Positions 10,359 to 27,800 of a stretch of DNA of 64,000 nucleotides are shown piece by piece (position 1 is the stretch's first letter; every line of letters starts with the position of its first letter). Origin of the DNA: Pogonophryne albipinna. Its lineage: Eukaryota > Chordata > Actinopteri > Perciformes > Artedidraconidae. Position numbers and translations under genes: made by a program. Under the pieces are notes generated by a model that saw nothing but the letters and a program-made list of their open reading frames with translations, made no database searches and was not told where the DNA came from. The DNA lies in the NCBI GenBank assembly GCA_028583405.1, contig CM053259.1, positions 18,761,594-18,825,593 on the forward strand. The letters are read 5' to 3'.

Positions 10359-13300
10359 AAAGAGAAAGTCAGCGAGAGAGGGATAATTATGTTTAAGATG
10401 CTCCACTTGGTTTCAAGGGCAACTGATTCTGAAACAACAAAATAAAACTTGTGTGTGCGTGATTGTGTATTAGTGTGTGTAGTGTGAGGCTAGGATTACA
10501 GGCACTTAGCTCCCAGCAACTACTCTCATAGGTGCGAGCAAAACTCTTTGCATACTGATTAGGCAACCGAGTGAGTGTGCATGCCAGTAAATGTGGGTCT
10601 ATAAGGAATGACAGACTGTTTGTGTGTATGTGTGTGTGTGTCAGTTTTTGTATGAACATATATGTAGTGACAGATTATTTTACACACTCACATATTAGCA
10701 AATCACCCATTAGCTTCTCTGCTAATTGCTTTTGAAAATTAGCATTTTAGCTATAAGCTTCTCTGCAAATTGCCATTGGAAAGTGGTACATTAGCATTTA
10801 GTGGTGTAAGGAAATAGCTATGGGATCAGACAGCATGGCCCAGTTTTCAGAAATACTTTTTGAAGCCATTTGAGGTGAACAAGAATATATGTTTTATAAG
10901 GACTTCGTCTGGTGAAAAACTAACATTTGTAAGGACATATTGCGTTCCTTTTCAGCCATATTACTAAGAGGGTTATTGGTACTTAGATATATGTTTGGAC
11001 TTCTGACAGGGGAAAATATTACAATTTCAAATGTTCTTTTTATTTTTTTATTGTGCCCACAATAAATAAAGATCTTATTTGCACACGTTCACATTGACTA
11101 TAGTGATTGGAAATCATGTTAGGACTCTTGGGACTTCTCAGTGATACTCTCATTAGCAGAGTCATCCTCCAATGAATCCCTAAGTTGGCAAGTTATGTTC
11201 TGAATATTTATCCGTCTTCCATTTTCTTCCATTTTGGAATTGGTCAGCTGGATGGTATCCAAAGCAAAAGGACAACTTGAAATCCATATATTTTAATGAT
11301 GTAGAGTAGTGAAAATAGGATAACTGAGGGACAGGTAACATTTGAAAGGAAACCCAAGAAAATATGTGTCATTGGCTTGGATCACTGGTGAACAAGCTCC
11401 AAAGACGGCAAAAGTCTGGTGTATTTATTGTCTCTTCTATAGAGAACCTGGACAATGTTTTCAATGTGCTTTTAGTTCCACAAAAAGGCAAAAAAAAGAA
11501 GACTAACACATTCCTACTACTTCAAAACTGGCCTGATCTCCTGTCTTCTAAGTGCCCATTGTACTAATTACATTCACATTGTCTTTCATATTTATTCTTT
11601 GCTTTTGATTTAAACGGATTACACTTATTGCTGTATTTGTCAATTGTAAAGTTAGAATCTAAGCTATTTACTGTAGTAATCTACCTGCTCAACTTTTGGG
11701 GAATGGGTTTTGTTCTTCCATAATCATGAGTATTCTGATAAGGGAAATAAACAAAGGTTGTTTACAGAGAAGGGGGATATAATCTGTATTGTTTACAGGG
11801 TACATTTTTGTCAATATCAAGCTTCAGGATCATCCATGGGGACAAAGAGGGCAAATATCAACTGATGCGGTAAAGATGCAGAAACAGAATATGTGACTCA
11901 TTTCATAGCACACAAAAAGTGTTATTAGGAATGCACCTCCATGGAAAACAACCATAGATAATTTGGCACTAAACAAATAAAGTAGAGGGAAGTGGTGTTT
12001 GATCCTCAATCTTTGCATTGAATAAACTACACAATTAATGAATTGTATTATCCAACCAAGTGTATCTCTTTCTAGAGCAGTTCAATGGAAAACACTTTTA
12101 ATCCAATATATGAGCGACAGTGCCAGATGCTTTTACAAGGACACCGGCTTCAATGATGATGAATGTAGTTTAAAAGGTCTCACCTCCAATAAGGTTCATG
12201 ATCAGTTTATGAAAGTGATGTTACATTCAAACATATATTATGTCTGACCATTAATCAAAAAGGCTACATATTTAATTACATGAATATGAAACAAGGAAAA
12301 GGCATCACATTGAAAAAGCTATAACCTGACAACCAATAACCATGTCATTGAAACTGCTCCTTCCGAGTTTCTATTGTTCTGCAAAACACCATCCTTCATC
12401 AAGGAAATGGTCAAGCTACACTCTGCTCCTCTATTACTACGAAGGGGGCCAGTTACGGCTCAACTAGATGCAAACTGTTTGCAGTCCTGGCTCTGTAAAT
12501 GTTGAACAATCTCCCCAAAGATACAGAACAGCAGTAACCCAAGACATCTTCCCTCACAGAGTGGGCTCCCCTAGACTGAATCTTGGCCAATGAACATTTG
12601 AGTTTTTCTCTGTTTCTTAAAGCACACTGTATGAGTTTGCTTATTTGATTAATTGTATGGAATTGCATGCATCCTGCAGTTTTTGGGCTGTGTCTTAACA
12701 GTTCAAAAGCCCTTAGTGTTAGTTGCTTTGGATACAAAAAGGCAATACATGTAAAGCAATGTAATCAGTGCCAACTTTCACCAGGCGATCAGCCACTAGC
12801 ATCCTACTGCATATGCCCTCAGGACAGATTGTCTTCTTTAAGAGAAGTTGCTCCATGCTAACACAATATGTCACAAAGTCCCTGCTGATTTTCCAGCACA
12901 CATGTACAGCCCTGACACATTCTGCAGCATACTTGTTCTGCAGCTATACAATTCTGCCTAATTAAAGCTGTACAGTGCTGAGATGTACACTGTATGGGTC
13001 ACTGGAGGAAACAAACATCCATGTCATTCCCCTGGAACCATCTAGAGACGATGCATGCTTTCTGATATGGAAGTATCTGAAACATACTGAGGCCATAAGA
13101 TAATTCACCTGAACAGGAACAATGCTCAGGTACACTGGGGCATACAGACAATGCTACATTGGTACAAGAGAGTCTAGTGTAGCCTAGATCATGTCAAGAA
13201 GACCTTCTGCAGCAGCATGCACCCTTTAGAAAATGAAATAATCCATGGGATCATGCTGTTCACACCTAATTGTGACCCTGTCATCAGGATACCTAATAGG

Positions 13301-13690
13301 CCATGGGATATTTCAAACTGGGAAACAGTTATCCACTCCTTAGGGGTCATGTGTTGCTGGTAGTATGCCAAGTGTTTTTTGCATCTCCATGTTTGACAGC
13401 AGTGGAATCAATGGACATACTTTTACAACGTAGCACATCCACTGGAAGGCAAGAGTATTGTGATGGATGCAAAGTCCCTTTTTCTGACATCTTTGATGAA
13501 CAAGACACTTTTTACACAGAGGAGTACTTTTTCTTCCCTGGTTGGAAACCATTGAAGTCAATTTGTTTAATTAAGTTTATTGTGAATTCAAAAATGGTCA
13601 TCTATAATTATGTGTGCCTTGCTGTTTGTATGCATGGAGTTTTGTGTAACATGCATATAAGGTTTACACAGAATATGTTTATGTTTGTAT

Positions 13691-14575
13691 TAATGCTGTC
13701 AAAATTATCGCGTTAACGGCGATAATAAATTTTTTGAATTAATTGCGTTAAAATATTTTACGCATTTAACGCATGTGCAGAATGGCCCGCCCCATACATC
13801 CCACCAGTGGCAGCGCCAGGGTTTGGCTGGGGTAGGCTACACCCATACCAAGAAATGGCTTAGCCCCACCATGAAAAATGATGTTAAAGTAAGCAAAATA
13901 AAGTCTGCCAACTCGCGCGGAGTAAATTGCACAGACAGCAGTTAGTAAGATTGATTTCAGTAGCCACTTGTCTGGAAATACCGAAGACCAGAAACGGTTT
14001 TGAAAACTTTTGTCACGTAGTGATCGTCTTCCCAATAGAACATCTTTGATTATGTCTTCTGGCCAATCAGAATCAAGATAACGGCGTGGTGTTGTGGCAG
14101 GAAGTCCCGACGGAGAATACTTTTGCTGTAGTACAGGGGTGCACATAACTGGTACGCAGGTTATGTGCGTAATCTGAAATGCGCTAAACAGCTGATCACA
14201 ACGTTCACACTCTGTGGTCACGAAGTACTCCACTAGCCGCCGCCGCCCCCCCCCTCCCCCCCCCTGTTGACTTTCCTGAAGTACTCCCCCGTTGATAGAA
14301 ATCAACACGTAATGAATTAAGACCCCACGGTTTGATGATTGATAGGTGTGTGTGCTGTCTTTCATTTTGACACGCAGAAAAATGTTATAATAAACATAGA
14401 TACTGTATGTTAAATGGATATATCCGCCTTCTTTCATTTATCTTTCCATTCCCACAACAATATACATAAAGAAATGGCATATTTTGGACATAGTTCGAAT
14501 GGTGATTAATCATGATTAATTAATTTTTAAACTGTGATTAATCTGATTAAAAATTGTAATCGTTCGACAGCACTA
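13691..14575. mobile_element. hAT-type DNA transposon, non-autonomous, 885 bp
   Basis: Short inverted ends TAATGCTGTC and TAGTGCTGTC (reversed right end) are flanked by a perfect 8-bp duplication GTTTGTAT (13683-13690 and 14576-14583), the hAT signature. The interior includes a segment shared with 62697-63178. A 223-codon open frame on the minus strand (13766-14437) shows no transposase motif. The interior also contains sequences resembling ends of other hAT families (CAGTGGCAGCGCC near 13804, CAGGGGTGCACATAAC near 14134), so the body is probably a mosaic. Confidence 0.8.
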
Positions 14576-14583
14576 GTTTGTAT

Positions 14584-16581
14584 ATATATTCTGTATTTTA
14601 GGCTATGTTGTGTTTTCTTATGTGATTTGTACCCATGTGTAAGTTCTCCTAAATTACAATACATAAATGTCTTATTTACATTCCAGGTTTTTACTTCACT
14701 TCATTAGTTGTAAGAAAGCAATGTGTTCGAAGAAAACTGACTTTAAATAAGGTCAGTGTAGCATCTTTTTGCAAAATTAGGGCAAGTGGGTTTTAGTTCT
14801 GCTCGAGGCTGCACGTCTGAATGACGCAACCACCCTTTTCAGTACAGAGCTACAACCGTATTATCAGTGTTGCTGCTGAAAAAGATTCACGTACAAGAAA
14901 AATCAACTCACTGATCCCAGTATGCTGTATGAGAACCAGAGTTAATTAAACAAGTATCAAACAACACAGCAAAACACTCAAGAGCCAAGACAATGGACGG
15001 AATAAATTAAATATTACCAGTGGCCAGCACATTACCCCCAAAGGCCAATAATCTAAGTCTGAAGAATACATATTTTAGCTGTCTTTTTCCCCGAAAAGAG
15101 GCACTGAAGTTGTGTAGGGTTTGTGTTAGCTCCAGTTCAAAATGAAAGCTTGACACTCTTCTACTGCATGGCTTTATGCTTCCTTAAAATGTATATTGCA
15201 TTTCAAGTGTTTAGTTGAATATGTGTCTCTTAAATATATTATATTGACTAACAGATTCGGAAAGTGCACATTTTACGCAAAAATACAATAATTTGATATC
15301 ACACACAAACAATAACTGCCTGGTTACTTTTTGCATGTACTTTGTTGTGCTATATTTAAAAATACCATGCCATATTTTTCAGCTTATTCAGAAAAAAACA
15401 GACAGTATTGAAGTTCAACCGATGGATAAAAGTAAGCTTGGTAAACAACACCACAATTGTTTTTCTTTTGTGTTCAAATAATGATCAAATGTGCAATTTT
15501 TGAGAAACAAGAAATTGAATAGAGAAAGTGCATTCAAGTTCAAGTTGTTGAAAACACACAAAACACACACACAAACACACACAGAATAGACACAATACCA
15601 CTTTCCTAACAGCAGTTTCCTGGCCATCACTACGTCCACATCAATTACATACGCACACACTAATATCCCTGACCATGGTAAGATTCAGATTGGTTACAGC
15701 AACAGCAATGGTTAATCAATACCCTAATTTACCAACAATCAATGAGCAGCAAGTGCAATACAATATTGTTATGAGTGAACCATCTAATAACACATGAGGA
15801 AATTACATAAAACCATGGAGAGAGGATACAAGTCTAACAAGCATAGATCAAGGAATTAATCTCTGAAATACAAGCACCATGCAGAAGGGCTACACCTGAG
15901 AATACACACACACACACACACCAAGATATCATAGTTCAAGATTATATTTTCATATTTGTTTTTCCCTTGACAAATGGCTATCCCAAACAGATAAAAACTG
16001 TACTTTATTTCTGTAATAACTTTTTCATTGTATTACCTGGTGTAACTTTTTATACCTTTTCTTAAATTGTTCCATAAACTGAGCCGCTATGTGATTACAC
16101 ACTATCTTTGCAGAAATGGTAGGTCAGAAAGGTCAACTAAATCCTTTGCTCTTTTTTTTTAAGGAAAGTACAGTGGGGATCTATTGTCGCTCTATTATAC
16201 CGTTTACCACATTTCTCCTGTTGCAGACTGTGAGTTCAGTGGAGCTTTAGCTTGTTTGGATGAGTTACCATTGTGTCCTAACATAACAAGGCATTTTTAA
16301 AAACCACGCCTGTTCTGAACATAAATATCCACTCCTGAAAGAAATTTTAAGTTTTTCGTTTTCAACATCTTGATAATTGTAGGAAACATGCACTGCTCAA
16401 TTTTGCAATTGTACACTTAACCCTGACTCATTCCTCCACTGCAATTTAGAATTAGTTCGCAAATACTGAATCAGACGCAGATAAAGGGAAAGTTCTGCCA
16501 CATCAACACGTTTCACAGCACCACAAAGACTGCTAAAGACACATACTGTATATGATTACTGGAGTTTAAAAAGTGACTCAC
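14584..16581. other. Intron downstream of the CUB exon
   Basis: No recognised exon, although the next csmd exon (second half of the CUB domain) must lie to the left in gene order. I could not find it here or further left. A short (CA)n run is at about 15904-15922. Confidence 0.55.
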
Positions 16582-16789
16582 CAAATGGTTGGTGGTTCAG
16601 ATCCCTCCACTTCCAGGTAGTCGTACTTCTCCTCTGTCTGGAAGTCTGTAAAGATGAGAGAGATGGTGTCTCCAGGTTCGGCCAAAAGGATCCAAGTACA
16701 GTCGGCCTGGTTACCATAGTTGCCGGGGTAACCGGGACTGGTCACCACCCCACTGCCGCCCCTCACAGTGCCCCCACATGTGTCCTCAG
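16582..16789 (-). CDS. csmd3: CSMD family exon: first two thirds of a CUB domain
   Basis: Minus-strand exon of 208 bp. Acceptor TTGATTGACAG precedes it and donor G|GTGAGT follows. After two bases that finish the previous codon (making Ala), it encodes 68 residues: EDTCGG..., SPGYPGNYG, ADCTW, AEPGDTISLIFTDFQ, KYDYLEVEG, PPTI, and it ends in phase 2 inside a Trp codon. CUB hallmarks are visible: the CGG start, the Cys/Trp pair CTW, and the FxxFxxxxxYDxLE pattern with acidic residues that in many CUBs bind calcium. CSMD proteins are about 3600-residue type I membrane proteins with alternating CUB and Sushi domains, acting at neuronal surfaces and in complement control. The sequence resembles CSMD3 more than CSMD1 or CSMD2 from memory; the family call is firm, the paralogue less so. 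Confidence 0.85.
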
Positions 16790-17243
16790 CTGTCAATCAA
16801 ATCAGAATGACAAATAGAAAACCTGGGTTAGGGAGAGGAGGAGGGATCGAGGGGCGGACTTTAAAAAAATTAAATTTCTTTGTTTTTGGATAATTTTTTT
16901 TGATTTTCACAGCCATATGAGATGGGGTGGATCCATTAACAATAATATCGATATGATGTTTTTACCAAATTAGCAATTAAAATCCAATTCTCAATAGACC
17001 TAACATTATTTATGAACGCTTTGAGTAGATTACAGGTCAGACAGCCAATCCCCACCGCTCTCCCAGGTTTTTTTTTAAGATACAGTGTTTTAGTATATTA
17101 CATAAACTCTTTGCTCTCCACGGCTAATGTTATTTTGTGGCCTAATTGTTAGAAAATAGATGACTGTCTCATGAAACTGTCAAGTCATGTTAGCGACCCA
17201 CATTGTAAAATTTGGAGCTCTTACATCACACTTCAATATGAAG

Positions 17244-17570
17244 TAGGGCTGCTCAATTAATCGTATTTTAATCGCAATTACGATTATGGCTTACAACAAT
17301 TACGAAAACAACGTAATCGAAATAAAACGATTATTTTTGTATTATTATTATTACTTCTTTTTTTTATTGTTTTTTTTTTTAATTGGTTTTTCAGTTGAAT
17401 TATACTTAAATTTCAGGATAATCAACTGTTGGAAACATACTGTTCACATTTTTTTTCTCCAATAAATTGATGTTTTCAAAGTAAATGGATAATCGTTTTT
17501 AATAATCGTGATATCAATTATTGACCCAAATAATTGAGATTATGATTTTTGCCATAATCGAGCAGCCCTA
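17244..17570. mobile_element. hAT MITE (327 bp)
   Basis: Terminal inverted repeat TAGGGCTGCTC at both ends, flanked by a perfect 8-bp duplication ATATGAAG (17236-17243 and 17571-17578). The interior is AT-rich with ATCG-type palindromic pieces near both ends and no coding frame. Confidence 0.88.
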
Positions 17571-17578
17571 ATATGAAG

Positions 17579-21125
<3,547 letters not shown>

Positions 21126-21261
21126 ATATGTTAGTGTGAGTTTGACTGTACGTATGTGTGAAAGGAAGAGGGAGAGTTACTGTTGACCATGTTGCCTTCA
21201 TTTCTTCTCACATCAGTAAGCCAGTGTTGCTCTTTTCCCCTCCCTCTCTCCCACTCTGTAC

Positions 21262-21289
21262 TTGTTGTTGTTGTTGTTGTTGTTGTTGT
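21262..21289. repeat. (TTG)n microsatellite
   Basis: Nine consecutive TTG units. Confidence 0.95.
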
Positions 21290-21720
21290 AGCACTAATTC
21301 TTTTTTTCTCTACTGGTGTCTGCTCACTAGACCCCTCCACCACCCTTTTTCTGCATCAAGATAATTGTTTTAAGTAAAAAGGCACATATCCTCCTCTACA
21401 AGTCTCTCTTTTTTGTTATCCTCCTCTTCCCCCTGTTCTCCCCTCCCTGCTTCCTGTTCTTTTCCTCTTTATCCTTTACTGCCTCGCCATTCCCCCTTCC
21501 TAACTATCCTCGTCTCACCCTCCCTCTCCCCTACTCTCTCATGGCCTGGGGTGCTTTGATCGCCCGTTCTTAGCCTCCTTATCCTGCCTCCCCTCTCTGC
21601 ATCCGTTCATCCCCTCTTCCCTACTGTGCTGTCATCAATATCGCAGTCATCTGAGGATTCCTTCTTTATCCTGCTCCGTTTCGCTGTGTCTTTCTGTAAG
21701 ATCTTACTCTCACTTGCCTG

Positions 21721-21722
<2 letters not shown>

Positions 21723-21790
<68 letters not shown>
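21723..21790. repeat. (TC)n microsatellite
   Basis: About 34 TC units within a longer pyrimidine-rich region (21370-21900). Confidence 0.97.
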
Positions 21791-21792
<2 letters not shown>

Positions 21793-21936
21793 GATTGATT
21801 TGATGTGAAATGGTTTTTCTGGCCTCATCTCTTTCTATCCTCTCTTTTTTCATCCCCCGCTTCCTTTTCCTTCGGTCCCATAACTCCATTCCTTTCCTAC
21901 ATCACTTTGATAGGCAGATCACTATCACTATCAGAT

Positions 21937-22812
<876 letters not shown>

Positions 22813-22813
22813 A

Positions 22814-23040
22814 GTGGTGCACGATAATTATCGGCCCGATAATTATCGGTCCGATATTAGGAATTATGAGGTAGATTATTATCGGTATCGGTCTTGAGAA
22901 GCAGGAAGTTATCGGTATCGGTTTCAAAAAACCAATAGCGTGCAACAATATCTCAGTCAGAGAAAGTTCTTCTTTGTTTGAAAGATCGACATGGTTAAAG
23001 TCTGGAACAAAATAAAGTCATGTTTAAAATAAACTATTGT
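22814..23040. mobile_element. Probable hAT MITE remnant
   Basis: Starts TAGTGGTGCACGATAATTAT, similar to the TAGGGGTGCACCGAT ends of fish hAT MITEs, and has repeated CGATAATTATCGG pieces. No matching right end or target duplication was found, so the right limit is arbitrary. Confidence 0.45.
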
Positions 23041-23787
23041 GATCTTGTTTCTTGTTTTATTTTTGAAATGATTGTTCTCTTTGTGTCTTTTTTTTTTTCC
23101 ACCTTAATAATTGTTCGCCCTACCCTGATTTCCACCTGTGTGTGTTCTCATTGCTTCCCTTCTGTCTGTACCTGCCCTGTCCAGCTGTATGATTATTATT
23201 TATATAGGCCTGTATGTTTAAGTGTTCAGTGTCCAGTTTATCGTCATGTTACCTGTTGATGGTTCCTACCGTGATTATCTTTGCTGCAGTGGTTCAGCTT
23301 CCCAACTTTCCTAAATCTGGAATATTCCTATTGTCATCCTGGTTTGTCTTTTTGTTACTTTCCCTTGTTTTATGTTGCCTGAAATTTTAGTTGTGTGCTT
23401 CTTTTGACTGCCTCCCCTCTTTTGTTCTCGTTTGGGTTATTCATCCCTTACACCAGTGACCACCAACTGGCGGCCCGCGGGCCACATCCGGCCCGCCAGA
23501 CATTCTCATCCGGCCCGCACGACAGGGGTGACTGTGGCGAGTGGTTACTGCGTTCGCCCCCCACCCATTTTTTTTACAACGTCTTGTGAGTAAGGTGCAG
23601 TACCGGAGTTCAACAGAGAGGCAGCAGCTGCGGGACAGTAGACTGCGTACTGCGAAACCTTCCTTGAAGAAGAAGAAGTGATCCTTCGTTGTGAAGAGTC
23701 TGCTTTGTGCGCTCCGCACCACAGCAGCAGCCCCGCTGCGACAGAGTCCAACAGAGAGGCAGGAGCTGCGGGACAGTAGCCTAGAAG

Positions 23788-24710
23788 CAGGGTTGGGTTG
23801 TAACGGAATATATGTAACGGCGTTACGTAATCAGAATACAAAAATCAAGTAGGCTAACTGTATTCAGCTGGCGTTACATTTGAAAAACGAGTAATCTGAT
23901 TACAGTTACTTTCGTAAACCTGAAGTGAATACATTTTGGAATACTTATTGGAATTATTGGTGGAAAAGTTTCCTCACAAAATGTAATATTCATTACCTGC
24001 AGAACTGTGTGCACACTGCACAGCGCTGCAGCATGTCTGTGAGCGAGAGAGAGATGCAGCGTGTCTGTGAGGCCCCGCCCCCGCACGCAGATGAGAGAGA
24101 GAGAGATCTCTTTTAAAATATATTGAAAGATAGAAACGGAGATGGTTGGATAAAATGTGCAAGATAACGTTGATGTAGCATTTCTTTATTGTCGAAATGA
24201 TGACATTTATAACGGGATCAAATCAAAGTGAATGGCCTGCTGCTGCTGAATGCATGGGGCAAGTGACTGGAACAAGTTTTAAAAGTTATTACATCGTTTC
24301 AGATAATAATAATAATAAATAATAATGATAATTCATTCTATTTAGGGGCGCCTTTCAAAGCACCCAAGGACACCTTACAATTCATAACATATTCTAAGGA
24401 AAGGTTTACAGTAGGAGAATGCAGTCCGGGTGATGTTTTTTATGTGGGGTGCAGATGAGAGAGCTGTCCAGAATGACACCAAGATGTTGTGTTTGAGTTC
24501 TTGATACGCCATTAAAACAGTAAAACAAGTGTCTCCTGCTCACCAAAACATACCCATCTGTTATGGAAAAAGAAAGTATTCCAAAAGTATTCTAAAAGTA
24601 ACGTGAACACGTTACTTTTATAAGACTGTAACTGTATTCTGATTACTTTCAGAGCATGTATTCAGTAATCAGTAACTGATTACATTTACAAAGTAACCCT
24701 CCCAACCCTG
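23788..24710. mobile_element. hAT element (inner, 923 bp)
   Basis: Ends CAGGGTTGGG on both sides, flanked by a perfect 8-bp duplication CCTAGAAG (23780-23787 and 24711-24718). Inserted in the 23454-24838 element. Its arms are rich in GTAAC/GTTAC motifs. It carries a LINE tail in the middle. Confidence 0.9.
24304..24540 (-). repeat. LINE 3' end fragment (L2-like, ATT tail)
   Basis: Read on the minus strand it ends with GCTTTGAAAGGCGCC and then an (ATT)n tail. The GAAAGGCGCC motif and ATT tail also occur at 40830-40882. The left limit is the tail; the right limit is approximate. Confidence 0.55.
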
Positions 24711-24846
24711 CCTAGAAGTGATCCTTCGTTAGCGTGAAGAGTCTGCTAAGCATTATGCGGTACCTGTACCCCCCCGGCCCGCGATAGTGTCTATTGGATA
24801 CATTTTGGCCCTTGGACAAATGTAGTTGGTGATCCCTGCCTTACAC

Positions 24847-27800
24847 CATGTGAAACCTACATGGACTGTCTTTAGAAAACAGGAAATAAAAATGTGTCGC
24901 CCGTGTCAAGGTCTAAGGTTTGTTGGGCCACTGCAGCCTCCTCCCTGTGAGATGTTGCGTCCTTTAACAAGTATCGCTATTTGGCTATTTCAATGGACAA
25001 CTCATAATTCCAATAGCCCCCGAAGGGCTTTGTTACTTTGACATTCATTTGTAGTTTGGAGTTTTATGCTGATACGACTTATGCTGTTTTTTTCTTCAGA
25101 AATACAGTCTCCACGGAGGCATCAGACATGTGTATTTTAGTGTACATTCACAACTAGTGAAGTTTGAGCTTTTATGGTGTAATGGAATGTTTTGATCACT
25201 TTTTAATTTGTCTGCCAACTTAACTTGTAATTTCTTTGTTTTGCCTTCACACATGCTTCAGTCCTGAACTGGGTGAAATGGATATCAAACTGTTCATCCA
25301 GGGTAGCATGCACTAGATTACTGTAAGAGTTTTCATGTAAAACATTGGACATAATCTAGCTTTTCAGGAGATTATTATTTTGTTGATTTTAAAGTGTGTA
25401 TGGGAAATGAAGAATCAAGAGAACAGTGTTTGCACCATCTGGTCTTCTAAAATTGTCTCATATTCCTTGGCTGCTATTCGACCCTGCAGCAGACATGTGG
25501 GCGGAAGGCATCCTCCTTTTTGCCAAATGTAAACCCATTTGGATTTAGTTATTATATGTGAGATCTTTTTTCACAAGTACAAGTTTTCACCTCTTCACAT
25601 CTATTCTATTGTTGCAACCCTTTCATAAATACTAGATTTGTGAAGGTTGATATGGAACATTTTTTGACAGGGTCACTTAGATGTTGATTCAATTCAGTGG
25701 TTGCTCATAAAGCTGTTTTATTGTCGGGTTTTACATCTATCCTGAGCTATTCAGGTATCAACTGTTGTGTGTCTTGTTTGCTTTGCCGCTTCATTTTTCC
25801 TTCAAAAACTCATACAAGTGAGGTGTGTCAGACCACACTTAAAGCACACAAATACCCACATTCAAATAAGTATGACTAATCTGTGTAGCTGCCCTTGGAA
25901 CTTTGATTTAGCAACTTCAAATCCAGTCCTGTTTATGTGCCGTTCCTATTACTCAGTCTTTCTCTAGCATATTGCTATCGTATTTTTCTATCACTCTTTT
26001 AAACCTTGTTAAAAACATATTGGCTGCTCTCTTCTGCTTGCCAGCATTTCATTTTAGACAAATAGTCAGAGAGTTGAGGGTGCACACACACACATGCACA
26101 CTATTAGTAACCATGCTGACCTTCAGCTCCTCCCACCATCTGTCCACAAATCAAAGAACAGATGCTCTCTGCCAGTCAACTAACAGCCCAACATTTAGAC
26201 CAATTAGGGCAGAAGAGTGATTTAATGGTAGATCACCAGTGAGAGACATGAGAGCAGGCGCTGTTTTGATTGATTGATCTCTCTCATGATTATGTATCTT
26301 ACAGTAACTGCATGACCGTAACAGATACATTAAGATATAATTTGACTCCTGTTATGAAATTATTTTAATTTTCTGCTGACCCCCCCAAATTATGTCAGAT
26401 GGTGATACAATCTTTTAATATTGCTTACAGAGCTGACACAATTATCAAAAAGCACTTCAATACCGTAGACATGCCAACAGAAGGGTTAAGCATTTTGCCA
26501 AAGGACACTTTGACGGCAATGGGTAGTATCAAACTGCTCACCCTATGATTGGCTTATTTGACCTCTGCACCACCCACTGATGATAGTTTGCAAACTGCAA
26601 TATATATTTTTGGCAGGTACCAGCAATAAAGTCAGGGTAATGGTGTTTATCCTACTGGAGAAATGCTGTTCACTTGCCTTGTCAGATGCCAGGATAGACT
26701 ACAGTATATCACTGCATCCATGGAGCTGCTAGGGATTCATACTTTTTTTTTTGCTCAGGGACATTTGAGCAGCAGAGATCCTATGGCTTTAGATTGGCAG
26801 CTTCATCCACTAATACAACATTTTGCCCAAACAGAAAGAAATGAGGAAAGGCACAGTCAACTAAATGAAAAATAAAATATAGCAACGAGTTACTAAAAAG
26901 GGAGGAACATGGATCTCTTTTGCCATCCGTTTCCACAGCAGTATTGAGATAGATGGCAGTTGTGTCCCTGTTTTTTTCATTTGGTCATTAAAGAGATTTT
27001 TCTAAATTGTCCACTCTAACAGCAAACTCTTTAGGTTGTGATTTATGGAAATTACCTCTCGTTCATTTACCTGCCTAGTCTCCTTGTCTTTTATTCTCTG
27101 AGAGTGGGTGTTTCTGGATGTGTGTGTTCACCTGTGTCCCTGATTTGGTGTACATGTAAGTGTGTTCTATTTTGACTGCTATCATTTGTGTGTGTGAGAC
27201 GGAGTTAGAGAGAGGCCATGGGTGTTGGTGTCGGTTAAATGTCATCCCTGACATCTAGAACGAATAGCTGCATACTGAGAATGTAACGCATCGCAGCCTG
27301 ACGAAATACATTCTACTCTTGTCTCTCCTGCTCCTTTTTCCTTTTCAATCCTACCTTCTCCTGTACGGCCTGCGAGGGTATTTGTACGTTTGTATTAAAC
27401 ATAGGTACACACAAACACACACACAGACTCAGCAGACACACAACCACATTTGAAAAACTACACTCTGTTGCAAGATTAATAGGTACATGTAGCTAAGGAG
27501 GTCTGCTGTTAGCAAACACCTTTCAGTATATCACAGTATAGTGAGCGATGTTCCTGCCCATTGCAAAGGAGAGTAATGCCGTCAGAGACATTTACTTCAT
27601 GAAATGATAAGTCTAATCCCCCAAAAATATAATTGTACAGAATTAAATGTAGTAAAACATATACTTTGAGCTTAACAAGACAACAATTGCAATGCTTGAA
27701 TCACATAAGGCCGAGTTTTGGGTGGTGGGTGGCAGTGATGGCATTAGAGTTATAGTGGGATGTGATATTTAAAAAGGCTGCCTTGAACACATGAATGCAG

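Larger units (their letters stand above)
8173..13682. other. Intronic DNA, no gene recognised
   Basis: No convincing exon. Contains GT-rich patches (about 8300-8420), a 41-bp Rex3-like tail (9251-9291), a GATA/GATG microsatellite (10316-10358) and unassigned AT-rich sequence. Short open frames here show no domain I recognise. Confidence 0.55.
23454..24838. mobile_element. hAT element (outer), interrupted by another hAT
   Basis: Ends CAGTGACCACCAACT and, reversed, CAGGGATCACCAACT match at 13 of 15 positions. A perfect 8-bp duplication CCTTACAC flanks it (23446-23453 and 24839-24846). Without the insert it is about 450 bp. No transposase frame remains. Confidence 0.9.

Noticed and set aside
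12453..13716. Several 60-137 codon frames on both strands
   Set aside because: No recognisable domain, no matching splice sites or phase relation, and they overlap one another on opposite strands.
13766..14437. 223-codon minus-strand frame as a host gene
   Set aside because: It lies inside a hAT element with clear 8-bp duplications, contains a Gly/Arg run from a C/G-rich stretch and has no known domain; kept only as a finding because part is shared with a second copy.
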